Positions 22,975 through 33,913 of a stretch of DNA of 64,000 nucleotides are shown here, one piece after another. This DNA is from Cristatella mucedo (lineage: Eukaryota; Bryozoa; Phylactolaemata; Cristatellidae), in the NCBI GenBank assembly GCA_009760855.2, contig WPIO01000022.1, positions 4,474,501 to 4,538,500 of the forward strand. Direction: 5' to 3'. A program made the position numbers and the translations under genes. The stretch's first letter is position 1. Each line of letters starts with the position of its first letter. Under the pieces are notes generated by a model. That model worked only from the letters and a program-made list of their open reading frames with translations, was not told the origin of the DNA and did no database searches.

Positions 22975-23588
22975 CTCAGGGCAACGCCCTGCCCCTTGAG
23001 AAAAGCCGTAGTTAGGCTTCTAACTAGGAAAACGATATTAGACTCCCAGCACTGGCTCCCAGTCAAGCAACTCGTCGACTTCAAGGTTTTGTCACTCACT
23101 TTTAGGTTCCTTCATTCTTTGGCTCCAGTCTAACGATCAGATCTACTCCCCACCAGACTAAGCATCGTACCACCCACTTTTCGGAATAAAACTGTTTACC
23201 CAAACCTCGTACAAATCTCAAATCCTGTAAAGACCATGTCTTTAGTTCATGAGCTCCCAAAGCCTGGAACGCACTCCAGACTTGCGTCACGACATCTCCT
23301 GACTTGTCCACGTTTAAACAAAAAACGCATCTATTTATCGCGGCATTTAGTGGGTCACTGTCGTCCTTTATTTGCTTATGCATGCTGAAACTGTACATGC
23401 TGCCCTAAACAAACTTGCATCCTGACCCTGTGCATGTCACCCTAACCAAGCTCTTCTTGCTGTTTATTAAGCGTGCTACCACTAACCTTTTGATCGTGCT
23501 TCCTTTGCAACAAATCCAAAGTGCCTGGAAAGAGATTGAGTTCTCTGAGGGCGCTATATCAAATGCATTGTTAATATTATTGCTATTA
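22975..23588 (+). mobile_element. LINE-B 3' end
   Basis: The C-terminal domain is read through HWLPVKQLVDFKVLSLTF-like codons near 23050, then a broken SLRS/LWNALQ region. The 3' untranslated region (CATGCTGAAACTGTACATGC, CCTGACCCTGTGCATGTCAC) follows, with the stem-loop GAGATTGAGTTCTCTGAGGG and a short ATT-type tail. Confidence 0.85.
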
Positions 23589-23589
23589 G

Positions 23590-24765
23590 ACCAAAGAAAC
23601 CTGAGCAGCTTCCACCCAGTCTCCGCTCTACCGTTCCTATCAAAGACACCGGAACGAGTTGTGGCAAATCGCTGAACTCTTACATTGAAACCTATAACCT
23701 AGCAAGCAAGCTCAACTCTGATTTTAGAGCCAATTACTCCACAAAGTCAGAATTATTTAAGGCTTATAACGATGTTCTCAGGAATGCATGCTTAGGTTAA
23801 ATCTCTCTGCTTGTTGTGCGTGATCTTTCAGCAGTATTTGATATTAATGATCGCCACGTACTTCTCGAAGCCACTCATCCCGCCTGGGTATCAGTGGCAC
23901 TACACTACAATGGTTTAAGTCCGATCTCATTGAGAGATTCGAGCATTAATGTGAACGAAAGAAGATCACCTGATGGATCACTGAAGTATGGCGTCCCTCA
24001 GGGCTCCGTGCTCGGTCCTCCGCTTCTCTTCGCAGTTTATAATCTCCCTCTAGCCGATGTGATCGATAAGCACACTCTAGGCCTTCACTTCTATTTAGAT
24101 GCCTCTCAGTTATAACTTTGCATGGATCCATCCCAGCCCTCCAGCTTGACGAATTCTCTCAACTCTTTTGCCGCATGTATTGCTGATGTAGACCTGCGCA
24201 TAGATGGTAGCAAACTTTCTCAAATTAAATGACGAGAAAACTAACTTACTAGTTATGGGAAAACCAAGTGTCACTAAGAAGCTCGCAAGCTTAACGATCA
24301 AAATCGGCTCTGCAAGCATATCTCCTGTTGTAATTGGACAAAATCTAGGTGCCCTTTTCCATAATGACCTTGCACTAGATGATCACATAAGCTCGGCAGT
24401 AAAGTCTGCCTACCTTCAGCTAGAAAACATTGCTAAAATTTGGGTTTGCTTTAAGAGGAATACTATATCTATATCTATACTATATCTATATATTATCTGG
24501 CCCATACAATTATGACATCGCGTAGCGACTTCTGAAACTCACTAAGTTCTGGTCTACCGGCCTGTGCAACAACGCTTGTGCAACACAGTTGTGCTCACAG
24601 TTGGTGAAAAACTATGTATGTCGTGAGTAGTAGCAGTTGACACATCTATCAATGCTTGCCTACCTGCACTGACTCCCAATCCAGCAGTCCATCGGCTTTA
24701 ATGTTTTGGCTCTCAGTTTTAGGTCCCTTTAATTTTAAAGTCCAGCCTACCTATCTAGGGGGGAA
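23590..24765 (+). mobile_element. LINE-B RT region directly downstream of another LINE-B
   Basis: Blocks in order: SNPLPFLSK-like (SALPFLSKTPERVVANR), [38 protein letters not shown] (palm motif A, LDLSAAFD in better copies), [12 protein letters not shown] (motif B) and [13 protein letters not shown], where the catalytic YADD has become YLDA. ANFLKLNDEKTNLLVMGKPS comes next. It ends in the thumb region near 24760 without a 3' tail. The changed active site shows that it is dead. Confidence 0.87.
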
Positions 24766-25420
24766 ATCGGGAGTTATGCCACAACCCCTATAGGAGTTAT
24801 GTCCCTCAAAACACATTTATTAATATTTCTCAAATATTAATTGACCGAAAGGCATGCAAACTTGCATAGACAACAAGGGCAACATTATTTATCTTTTGAT
24901 GTAACCACAGTGTCACTTTGACCTTCTAATGACCTGTAAGAGTCAAGGTCAAATTTTCGCCTAGGTATATCCCTTCGGATTTATTCAAACAGATTCATTA
25001 TAATGCATTTTAGAAATATGTTAAACTTCTCAAAAGACGCAGAACACTTCTGTTTACCCTGGGATTACTCTAATTGTAAATACAAAATTTGTGTGACGTT
25101 TCAAAATCTCATTAATCAGGAAAGGGTCAATCATGTGACTTTGAAGGACAGTGGCGCTATACTCACTACACATACAACCAAAATAGAGAAATCCGTGGGT
25201 AAAAAAAGTCGACCAGAGCATATATTCCAAATTTCAAGTTGATGTGGCTATAGATGGCCAAGCTGTAGCATCTCAAAGGTGCAAAGCCTAACTGTTCAAG
25301 AAGCACAGACACAGTTGCCAGCTGATAGCTCAAACAGCTGGCAGCACATACCTTGATGCCAAAATCCCCATAACAGTCATAAATTTTTGCCAATACTGTC
25401 ACCATATCTTTCTGTAGCCG
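24766..25420. other. Unassigned stretch
   Basis: Contains phrases such as AGAGTCAAGGTCAAATTT and AAATTTCAAGTTGATGTGG that have the look of dispersed invertebrate repeats, but I cannot name a family. No coding signal. Confidence 0.35.
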
Positions 25421-25421
25421 A

Positions 25422-26168
25422 GTTGTAGGGGTCAGAGGCTATTTCCCGCCAAACCCCGCCATACTCCGGCCACGCCGCCGCTCGCCATGCCGCTGAGCTA
25501 GGGTAAGATGAGCGGCAGTCAGGTTAAACCTCTTTATAATATCGCTTGCGCCAACAATAGCAGGGGAACTAAACAAGTCTACGGGAGAGGTCCTATAAAA
25601 AGTATACTAAAGGGGCGCGAGGTGACGAAGCAAGCGCGAACAAACGCGTTAGTTGGTCAGTCGGCTTCCGCAGTCCCGCCATTGTACCGACTCCGAATTC
25701 AACAGTACGAGCGTACACCGTAAAATATCCGGCTAGCTGAGTAACTGCTTGGCTAGTCGGAGTCGACTTCCACCACAGTCGAGAGCTTCCGCCGAAAGAC
25801 GCCAACACATGGGGGGCGGTCACGAACACGCTAGACGGGGAATTCGGAATATACAAGTCTCAACAATGAGCGTGCTATCCAGTTCCGCTCGGGCCTTGGG
25901 CACTCGTTGCCTTGCATGCGTGGCAGCATCGCGGAAGCACGCGTGCAACCATCCAGGTGCATAACTCGGCGAGACCGGGAGCCTCCAACACCACGACTTA
26001 CTCAGCCAGCTTCTCCTACCCAAGAGCCCCGGTGACCTCACGTAACCGCACATCCGGCCATGCCGTCGGTCCGACCCCGGCCTAGCCGGTGACGCATACC
26101 TGAATTGCAGCCGTTCTGTCCCAGCCAAACGAACCTAGCCTGGGCTCATTTCTGGAGGATCATACATT
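25422..26168 (+). mobile_element. LTR-like stretch, possible solo LTR (weak)
   Basis: A GC-rich block begins TGTAGGGGTCAGAGG and ends AGGATCATACA, with an internal TATA-like CCTATAAAAAGTATAC at about 25593. TG...CA ends and a promoter-like core are what an LTR would show. No target-site duplication, primer-binding site or second LTR is visible, and no gag or pol lies beside it. It could also be a CpG-rich promoter. Confidence 0.22.
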
Positions 26169-26399
26169 TCAAAAAATTATAAATTTCAAGTTTATCGTAT
26201 CATTATTATCGGAGATATGACATAGGCATGATAGCGAAGTAGGCACGAAAGCTCTCATACCGCCGGCCGTCAAACCACCCGAGCGTCTGACTGACCCGCG
26301 TTCACCAATAGAGCTCTCAAGCTATAACGGCATTAATGAGAACTCAAGATCACATTAATTTCCCTTAAATAGAATCGAATCAACATTTTCAGACTGATT

Positions 26400-26778
26400 C
26401 CAAGTGAACGACGCGCTAGCTCCCAAAGCCTGGAACTCACTCCCGACTTGCGTCACGACATCCCCTGACTTGAACACGTTTAAAAAGAACTTAAAAACAC
26501 ACCTATTTAGGACAGCATTTAGTGGGTCCCGGTGATTCGTCCTTCATGTGCTTATGCGTGCTGACACTGTGCATTCTGCCATTAACCACATTTGCATGCT
26601 GACCTTGTGCATGTCACCTCTAACTATGTTATTCATGCTGTTTATCGAGCATTATATTATTCACCATTCAATCGCATTTCCCTTTGCAGCAAATGTAAAG
26701 CGCCTAGAAAGAGATTGAGTTCTCTGAGGGTGCTTTATCAAGTGCATTATTATTATTATTGTTATTATTATTATTATT
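26400..26778 (+). mobile_element. LINE-B 3' end, 5'-truncated
   Basis: Starts in the C-terminal codons (AGCTCCCAAAGCCTGGAACT, ThrPheLysLysAsn-type end), followed by the full 3' untranslated region and stem-loop (GTAAAGCGCCTAGAAAGAGA, TTCTCTGAGGGTGCTTTATC) and about ten ATT units. A well-preserved reference for the family terminus. Confidence 0.92.
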
Positions 26779-27011
26779 GCTCCAGCCAAGTCACCACGCT
26801 GACCTGCCGCCGAACAGCGTTGCCTCGAGGATTGTGGCCGGTACAGGAACCGGATTAACATGATTCAGGAGGTGCAGTGATAATTGACTCGTTAGTTACG
26901 GCGGCCCCGACAGCAGTAAATTCTCAATACATTATCCCTAATTATTGTCTACTTGCTAAACAATAGTCACTTCCGGTTTCTGAGCTGATGTAAACATACC
27001 ATTAAAATTAA

Positions 27012-27206
27012 AATTAAATACTAGGTGATTTAACAGCCTCTTTTTATAGCGACAGAAGAGCCTTTACGGCTGAAGAGCCTTTACGGCTATCACCACCGCT
27101 TGCAGTGGCGATAGAGGATCGCCACCACAGGATTCGAACCCACGACGTCGGGACCGGGGTCATGAAAAGCAACCGCCTTACCTAGTGCGCCATCATGGCT
27201 CGCCTT
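27012..27206 (-). mobile_element. SINE-B, best-preserved copy (tRNA-derived)
   Basis: On the minus strand GAGCCATGATGGCGCACTAG contains A box TGGCGCACTAGG, and GTGGGTTCGAATCCTGTGGT contains a perfect B box. GGCGATCC...CACTGCAAGCGGTGGTGATAG and CTCTTCTGTCGCTATAAAAA then GAGGCTGTTAAATCACCTAG complete it. A short internal duplication (AAGAGCCTTTACGGCT) is present at 27055-27085. It defines the family. Confidence 0.93.
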
Positions 27207-27654
27207 ATGTAAATATGTTTCTGCCAAGTAAATAAGGAGTGGGCCTTGAAATGCGATTTGCAGCCGGTTGCTATGGGCTGGGCGGGGAAGCGGAGGCGGG
27301 ACTAGGCCCCAGCCGATAGGGTTCACGCTTTTATGATCTTGTTATACTGCCAGTCGGACATTCGATCTCGAGGGGCGTGTCATTTTCTTAAATTTAGCGT
27401 ATTTTGTAGTTTGAAGTTATTTTCTGCGGGTCCGTTTAGGGCTGAGTACCTTAAATTTACAAAGTTCCCCAAGAGCGCTCTTTTCGGGAGGTCGGGTTTT
27501 TCAAAAAAAAACCTGTTGAGCTCGACGTACTACGTCCGGGTTAAGTATGTTCCGGTCATCTGTCAACAACACAATTTGGAATTTCATTTATAGCTGGTTT
27601 TTATTTTAACAAAAAAATTTCCAAAATACTGAAAATGTTGACCATTTTGCTCGA
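27207..27654. other. Unassigned stretch
   Basis: A moderately AT-rich segment with an 86-codon plus-strand ORF (27333-27593) that has no recognisable features. Confidence 0.35.
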
Positions 27655-27657
27655 TTT

Positions 27658-28118
27658 CCACCTTACTGCTCCCCCACCATGGCCCGGCATCATACCACCT
27701 GCTTTTCTTAATCAAATTGATCTAATAAACTTCGTACAATCTTAAAATCAGATGGTGGCTACACCTTTAGTTCGTATGCTCCGAAAGCCCAGAACGCACT
27801 TCCGACTGACGTCGTCAAATCCCCCTGACTGGACGACATTAAAAGATAGCCAAAAACGCAATTATTTATCACGCACATATACTCGATGTTTGTGATTCAT
27901 CGTTTGTGTGGTTATGCGTGCTGACACTGTGCATGCTGCTACTAACCATATTTGCAAGCTGACCTTGTGCATCTCACCTTTAAGCATATAATTGTTGTTG
28001 TCATTGAGCATGCTACCACTAATCTTACGATCACGCTTGCTTTTTAGCGCATGCAAGGTGCCTAGGAAGAAATACTGTTCTCTGAAGGCGCTATACAACT
28101 GTATTATTATAAAGCTTT
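27658..28118 (+). mobile_element. LINE-B 3' end at the left edge of the duplication
   Basis: Reads from the C-terminal domain through the 3' untranslated region to TCTCTGAAGGCGCTATACAA and a short ATT tail. It shares subfamily features (TTGTTGTCATTGAGCATGCT) with the LINE-B that occupies the same relative place at 54305-54750, so it was probably present before the duplication. Confidence 0.85.
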
Positions 28119-28157
28119 GAACCTAGTAATACTAGATTAATAGTAATAAGAAATACT

Positions 28158-28212
28158 ATGATAATAATTCATTGATATAGCGCCATCAGATAACTCAATC
28201 TTTCTTGCAGTC
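28158..28212 (-). mobile_element. LINE-B/SINE-A terminal stem-loop only
   Basis: TTGATATAGCGCCATCAGAT and AACTCAATCTTTCTTGCAG are the reverse complement of the family terminus. Absent from the same place in the right copy of the duplication. Confidence 0.55.
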
Positions 28213-28767
28213 AAATCTTTTGGGCCTCACTCAAATTATTATGATTTTATGCACACCTGCTCCTCTTTTTATTTAGAAAACTCGTCTCAATAATTACTTC
28301 GCTACAGCACCGCTGTTGAATTTACATGCATGCCCCACGAAGCAAATATACCCGGAATGCAACTCTGACTCGAAAGAAAATCTGTCCGCGGAGCTCCGAG
28401 CTCACGTGAAAAGCGCTCGGTATCTTTGACGACTAATCAGAATAAATTAAGTGGTTTAAAGAATGTCCAGAGATACAGTGCATGCATGTATGTGAATATC
28501 TACAATTTAAAATACCAAGCGACCGAACGCTGTCTGGGCGAGACTCAGGGCTGACATAGTTCTGCACTGAGCTCGGACCGCCGTTTCCGCTCCCTCTCGG
28601 CCATTGGTCCGTTGTACTTTCGGTAAGACTTTCATGGCTTCTTATATTTTTGCTACCAGAATGGAGATTTAAGGCTTCTAGCTCAATTTTATTTTCAACG
28701 TACTGGCCCGAGCCAATTGCTCTGGTGGTAAGGCCTTGCTTATGTACTGCCGAAATAGGCGGCATCT

Positions 28768-28945
28768 GGCGAACGTGATGGTGTACAAGGTAAGGCGGTT
28801 GCTATTCACGACCTCGATCCCTAGGTAGTGGGTTTGCCGTCTTGCGGTGGGCCATCCGTAGTCGCTGCTGCAAGCGGTGGGGATAGCCCTAAAGGCCCTT
28901 CTTTCGCTATACAAAAGAGGCTGTTAATACAGCTGGAATTTATTG
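28768..28945 (+). mobile_element. SINE-B, present only in the left duplication copy
   Basis: GTACAAGGTAAGGCGGTTGC, a decayed B box (GGGTTTGCCG), GCTGCAAGCGGTGGGGATAG and CGCTATACAAAAGAGGCTGT identify it. The right copy reads straight through at the matching point (after GGCGGCATCTGGCGA, about 55320), which makes this a later insertion. Confidence 0.85.
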
Positions 28946-29829
28946 ATTTATTTTATGTCGCAGTCTTAACGTAGTGTGCTAGTGGTAGTGCTAGTGGTTT
29001 CCATCGTAGTAGAAGCCATTGCTGCGACTTCGATCGAGTAAGAACACTTGATTTTATTTGCCCTCTAATTTTAGATACTAATTCTAACGGCTACGAAGAG
29101 AAATTCGATGCCGCACCCGGATGCTGACAAAGAGGGTGGTATGAATTTTTGCGATGGTCGAACGAGCAAGATTTCAGTGGCCCGCATTAGTTATAGTAGG
29201 TTTTCGTGACGCTTACAGTTTCAATTTCACTGTGCCGTAGATGCACTTCCCGTCATTGCGCATCGTTCGAGGATGCTTTTTATAATAATAGCATTTAGAT
29301 TCAAGATTGCTTTCCAAGTTACGCTTAGATAGGCTAACGAGCCAGAAGGGACGGAGTGCGACCATGTAAAAAGTGACGCCATTCTCTCGCATATGATTGC
29401 TTCGTACGCTCGTCCTAGATCGAGGATTCCCTTTTACTCACCCGACCTGCATCGCTGAAGGAGCGCCAAATTCTAGTTTCCGTTCGGCTGCTCACATGCT
29501 AGTGATGCGATCCTATTCTTTCATCACTCTGTGTACATCAAATAGATTTATGCAAACTAAAAGAAAGACGACCGCGGTATCAAAATTGAGTGTTGTCGAT
29601 CAACGCGTCGGCATTGTCGTAGAGAAAGAAAATAATACTGTCAAACTGTTGACAAAGTCACGCTATAAACTACTAATTTCGCTTATGCAGTCGAACACAA
29701 ATGATATAAACAGCTTGCCGTATACGATTGTAATTTCTTCCTCACGCACTCAGCCTTTGCAATCTATTGGGAAAGACAACGGTCAATGCAGGCTCAGTAG
29801 ATCCCGACGCTATTTCAATACCGGCGGCA

Positions 29830-30228
29830 TAATAATAGTAATAATGCACTTGATAAAGAGCCCTCAGAGAACTCAATCTCTTTCTTGGCGCTTTACAGTT
29901 GCTGAAAAGGGAAACGCGATTGAATCGTGAGTAATATCATGCTTGATAAACAACATGAATAACATGGTTAAGGGTGACATGCACAGGGTCAGCATGCTAG
30001 TGTGGTTAGTGGCAGCATTCAAAGAGTCAGCACGCATAAGCACATAAAGGACGAATCACGGGGACCCACTAAATGCTGTACTAAATAGGCGTGTCTTTAA
30101 GTTCTTTTTAAATGTGGTCAAGTCAGGGGATGTTCTGACGCAAGTCGGGAGGGAGCTCAAGGCTTTGGGAGCATACAAACTAAATGCACGATCTCCAAAG
30201 GATTTGAAGTTTGTACGAGGGCATACGT
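29830..30228 (-). mobile_element. LINE-B 3' end inserted after the duplication
   Basis: A minus-oriented LINE-B terminus: the (ATT)n tail and stem-loop at 29830-29895, the 3' untranslated region to about 30060, and C-terminal codons (ALSSLPTCVRTSPDLTTFKK) to about 30228. The sequence flanking it on both sides joins without interruption in the right copy at about 56930-56945. GGCAT occurs at both boundaries and may be the target-site duplication. Confidence 0.88.
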
Positions 30229-30484
30229 TTACTGACCGGGTTGACATTGTATATCCGATTCGTTAGCAATAATTAGTTGAACTTAATCCATAGAAGACTC
30301 CAGTAGTACTTTCTCACAGTAATCAGCATCTGAGTTTAAATGCAGCCACGAAGAGCAACAGTTAAAGCATTAAATTTTAGAAATATTGAGAATTTCCATT
30401 ATATTTACGCTCTCACTCGGTCAGAGCCTATGATAGTGGCTCGTGCACACATGACACGATAGTTCCTGCGTTCATCGGTTGCAG

Positions 30485-30965
30485 CTCTCAATAATAATAA
30501 TAATAATAATTGTGGGTCATTTGTTCAGTGCTCTGTGAGAACTCGATCACGATACATCTCTATCTTTAATTGAGCATGGTCACAAAACTACGTGGATGTT
30601 AAGCAGGATAATTATCTATAGAAACCGGAAAGCGTGGCCAGCTTTCGTAACGCGTGCGGTAGCCAATAGATTTAATCTCACGAAACAAAGAAAAAGTGAG
30701 AAGCATTGAAGCGTAGAAACGTAAAATGTCATGTAGTTCCATTAAAGACCTGGGGGCGTAAGTAAGCTGAAACTGATGCATCAGATAGGTATGAAATGTA
30801 AGCCTTGTTTGGCTTCCAGGGCCAGCGTAACAAGTTTTCTCTGTATCCGTTGATCGATGGGAAGCCATTGCAGCTTTTTCTGCAAAGAAGACATGCGGCT
30901 TAATGTCTGGGATTTTTTCGACTAGTCCTGCATCCATCTATATTCATAACTATCCAGATGTCTGA
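30485..30965 (-). mobile_element. LINE-A fragment shared by both duplication copies
   Basis: On the minus strand: KKLQWLPIDQRIQRKLVTLA-like codons (about 30870-30810), then after an internal deletion FRVRETKSIGYRTR-like codons and the LINE-A 3' end. It ends in an ATT tail at 30487-30512. The counterpart lies at about 57195-57650, so the insertion predates the duplication. Confidence 0.72.
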
Positions 30966-32555
30966 TTACTTTCCGCAAGAGAAAAATACCGAAATCTTAA
31001 TCGAATGCACGGCATGATGCCAGCAAATGCTACTAATTACGACGCTTAGTCCAGGCTGCTAAGACGAACATTCAGATATTCTTGACCACCTGTTAGCAAA
31101 ACCTCTGGCCAGGAACATTCACTGAATCATGAAAACGGAATGCATGTAGAGTTCAACTGAAAACCAAAGACAGACATTTCACAAAGGTCAAGGTGGGCCT
31201 CATTAAAGCGAGAGTGTCTTTAAGTTGGACTCTAATAAGGCAAGATCATTGCAAGTGGTGACAGTAGCCGGGGGGGGGGGGCGAGGTTCGCACCTTTGTT
31301 GCATACAGCCTGAATGCCGGAATACCGAAAGACTTAAATTTAGTTTGAGGAACGTCGGGGATGACGTGATGCTAAGAATCGGTGGGTGTGAGAGAGCGCA
31401 AATGATCAGGGAGGGATGATGGGTAGGACAGTAAAAACGAGTAAAGTGACTTGCGACCTAGACTTGTGTTTTTAAACTCAACTTGATGCTTAACAGTGCC
31501 TGCTGCCAAAACCAGGGTGAAGAGCCACTTCGGCTACCCCACAGCGAGGCATACAAGTTTGGCTTTTAGGTACGACTTTTGACCAAAAGCACATTAAATG
31601 GCTTTCTAATTCAACATGTAAACGCTTGAGAGAATGTAAGTAGACAGGCATGTCAAATTCATAATGCAAGTTCATGTAAATTATTGAATCCGATATAAGG
31701 TCTTTTCTGTGGCCTTCAGGAAGGCAAGTGGATCAGCGTGCATATCTTTCTGTCTCTCCCATCTCTTCGCTTCACACGTCAGCTGTCGCCCGCTCAACGG
31801 CTTCCGATCGCGTCGCCATCCCTGCTGCGGAATTGAGATCTTGAGATGATCCCGCCCTCAATCCGTATGCATTGAAAACCACGAACTCGCTTCTGGCTGG
31901 TGTAACTATCTGCAATAATTTTGCATAATTGAAACCCTACCGTAAGACGCAATTTTATCCAGCTTTCCCTTAATCCAAGTGGATTAAGCGGAAGTCTTGT
32001 TCCTGAGACCTTCGTGTGCATTCTTTCGTGCATGATTTGGAGCATGTTAACTACCAGGTGTTTTACTAATCGGTGATCCTGACAGGCACATTCTGTACTT
32101 TTGTACGCCCATCTTAGCGTAGTACTAGAATGCTTTTTCGTGTTATTTAAAGGACGATTTCCTTGTCATCAAACTACGCTTATTCATTCTCACGCACCAG
32201 TTGTGCAGCCTCAGAATTGAGTTATTTAGTTCAGTTACTAGGCAACACAAACACCTTTTACTATCACTATAGCTTTGGACAAATACTAACGAACTATTAC
32301 AATAATGAATAGGAAATTTCCTAATCGTAAGTTCAGACCAGAATACAAATTTAAGCCTAGTAAAGGTTCATGAGTTGTTTTTTAAGGCTATTCCTTGCAC
32401 ATAGAGCGCCATTGTGGCTAGTGAATATACCAGCTTCGCGAGGAGATGAAATTTTTAATTGATACGTGGGAGTTCTTTATTGCTCTCTCTCGGTTTGCTT
32501 GGTTCGACGTACCTGCGCATGTTTGCGCTTTGGTTCTCACAACGATTCACTGGCG
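30966..32555. other. Interior of duplication, no defended gene
   Basis: Includes a G run at 31272-31281 and a segment (about 31290-31420) matching the LINE C-terminal module at 57955-58200 of the other copy. The minus-strand frame 31794-32045 has a degraded counterpart at about 58490-58760, also broken. Confidence 0.4.
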
Positions 32556-32738
32556 ACGACTTGGGGTCACCGGCTGAATCAGTATTTGTCATTCGGCTGC
32601 TCACGACTGAGGTCACGGGTTCAAATCCTGCCATTGGCAATCCTGTATTGCCAATTGCAAGTGGTCTTGATAGTCATTAAGGCTCTTCTGTCGCTATACA
32701 AAAGGAGGCTGTTAAATTAACTAATGTATACTTATGTT
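32556..32738 (+). mobile_element. SINE-B copy
   Basis: CACGGGTTCAAATCCTGCCA carries a clean B box. The body GGCAATCC...CAATTGCAAGTGGTC and the tail CGCTATACAAAAGGAGGCTG then TTAAATTAACTA follow. The A-box half is diverged. A SINE-B at 59715 lies in the corresponding part of the other duplication copy. Confidence 0.82.
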
Positions 32739-33905
32739 CATTCGTGAGGGGTAAAATAAAGGGTGCATTTTTTATCATACTGCGCTTGTTTTGTGACAGA
32801 TCTGAGAAGCTCAGTAATTTAGATCCGTCCATTAAAAACGGTTACGTTTGTTTTAGTAGATACAATATAACGGAATTTCAGCTGTTTTAGTTGTTTCATG
32901 TCCGATGCCAAATTGTATTGTTAATACGGGAGTCTATAACCGTGTGATCCAAGCCTCACGGAAAGTTTTAGTCGCCTCCCAACCTATGTCGCGATTTGAT
33001 TCCTGCAGCAGGCAACTATTCATCCATCTGCAAGCGGAAGTAATAGCCCCAATACTCTTCTGAAGCAATTCTATTGCGTCTGTAGAAGCAGCTAACCTTT
33101 AACCTTACTAGTTTTGTATATATACGTCAAATAACGATGGGTAAAGTTTGCGGCTGAAGTCTTTAGGCAGCAGGGAAAGCTACCATGACAGGCAGTTACC
33201 GCAACCAAGAAAAACAAGCGAAAGCTGCATACGATTCCGAGTTCTCGGTATCTGCATGTACACCGACATGCGTAACTTTTGAAAACATTAACTTTCCTGT
33301 ACAGCAAGCCTGAGCTCGTTGAAAGTTAAAAATACTGTTAAGTATAATATAATAAAACTGAAAGTTAAGTATAATATCGAGTGTTAATATTGTGTCGTTA
33401 TCGTGGCAAAATAAGATCTGATGCTGCTATTACGGTAAGCAATGCGACTCCCACTACGGATGCCAATATTTGGAAATTGAAACGCGTCATAATTTAAGGT
33501 ATCGCTTTGTATTACCATAAGTTTCCAGTTAAAATTATCAATCCTATGCACTCAGTCGCACAGGCTGCAAACTGAGCCCCACATTCTGAATTTTTTTTAA
33601 ATTTTTACTGGACCTACAAAGCAGACAAAGATCCTTGAAACAACAGGTCTTTCTTGTGACGCTTGAACTCTGTTTTGATCCACACCCCGTGTAACGTCGC
33701 GAGAACTGCTATCTCTTTTACGACTACTCCAGCAATGCCGACAGTGCAGATTTATAAATTTTCTAACTCATCAACTGAGCTCCCGTCATCCACACGCCGG
33801 TTTCCAATTGCGACGAATCGGCAGCTGCATTATCCGCATGAAACGGCTGCTGTATTACCATGCTAGGAGCACTTCGCACCTACGCACTTAGGAAGCTGGA
33901 GAGAT
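32739..33905. other. Interior of duplication, AT-rich, no gene seen
   Basis: Matches about 59900-61040 in the other copy (for example GACGCTTGAACTCTGTTTTG at 33658 against GACGCTTGAACCCTGTCTTG at 60855). It forms the 3' flank of the peroxidase locus. No ORF of note. Confidence 0.5.
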
Positions 33906-33913
33906 GCGGGCGA

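Noticed and set aside
27130-27200. tRNA gene suggested by clean A and B boxes
   Set aside because: The boxes belong to a SINE-B copy with a non-tRNA body and tail, and the same unit recurs many times in the window. No tRNA cloverleaf is evident.
29397-29930. 177-codon ORF in the left duplication copy
   Set aside because: The counterpart at about 56524 is full of stops and indels, and the 3' third runs into a LINE-B tail inserted later.
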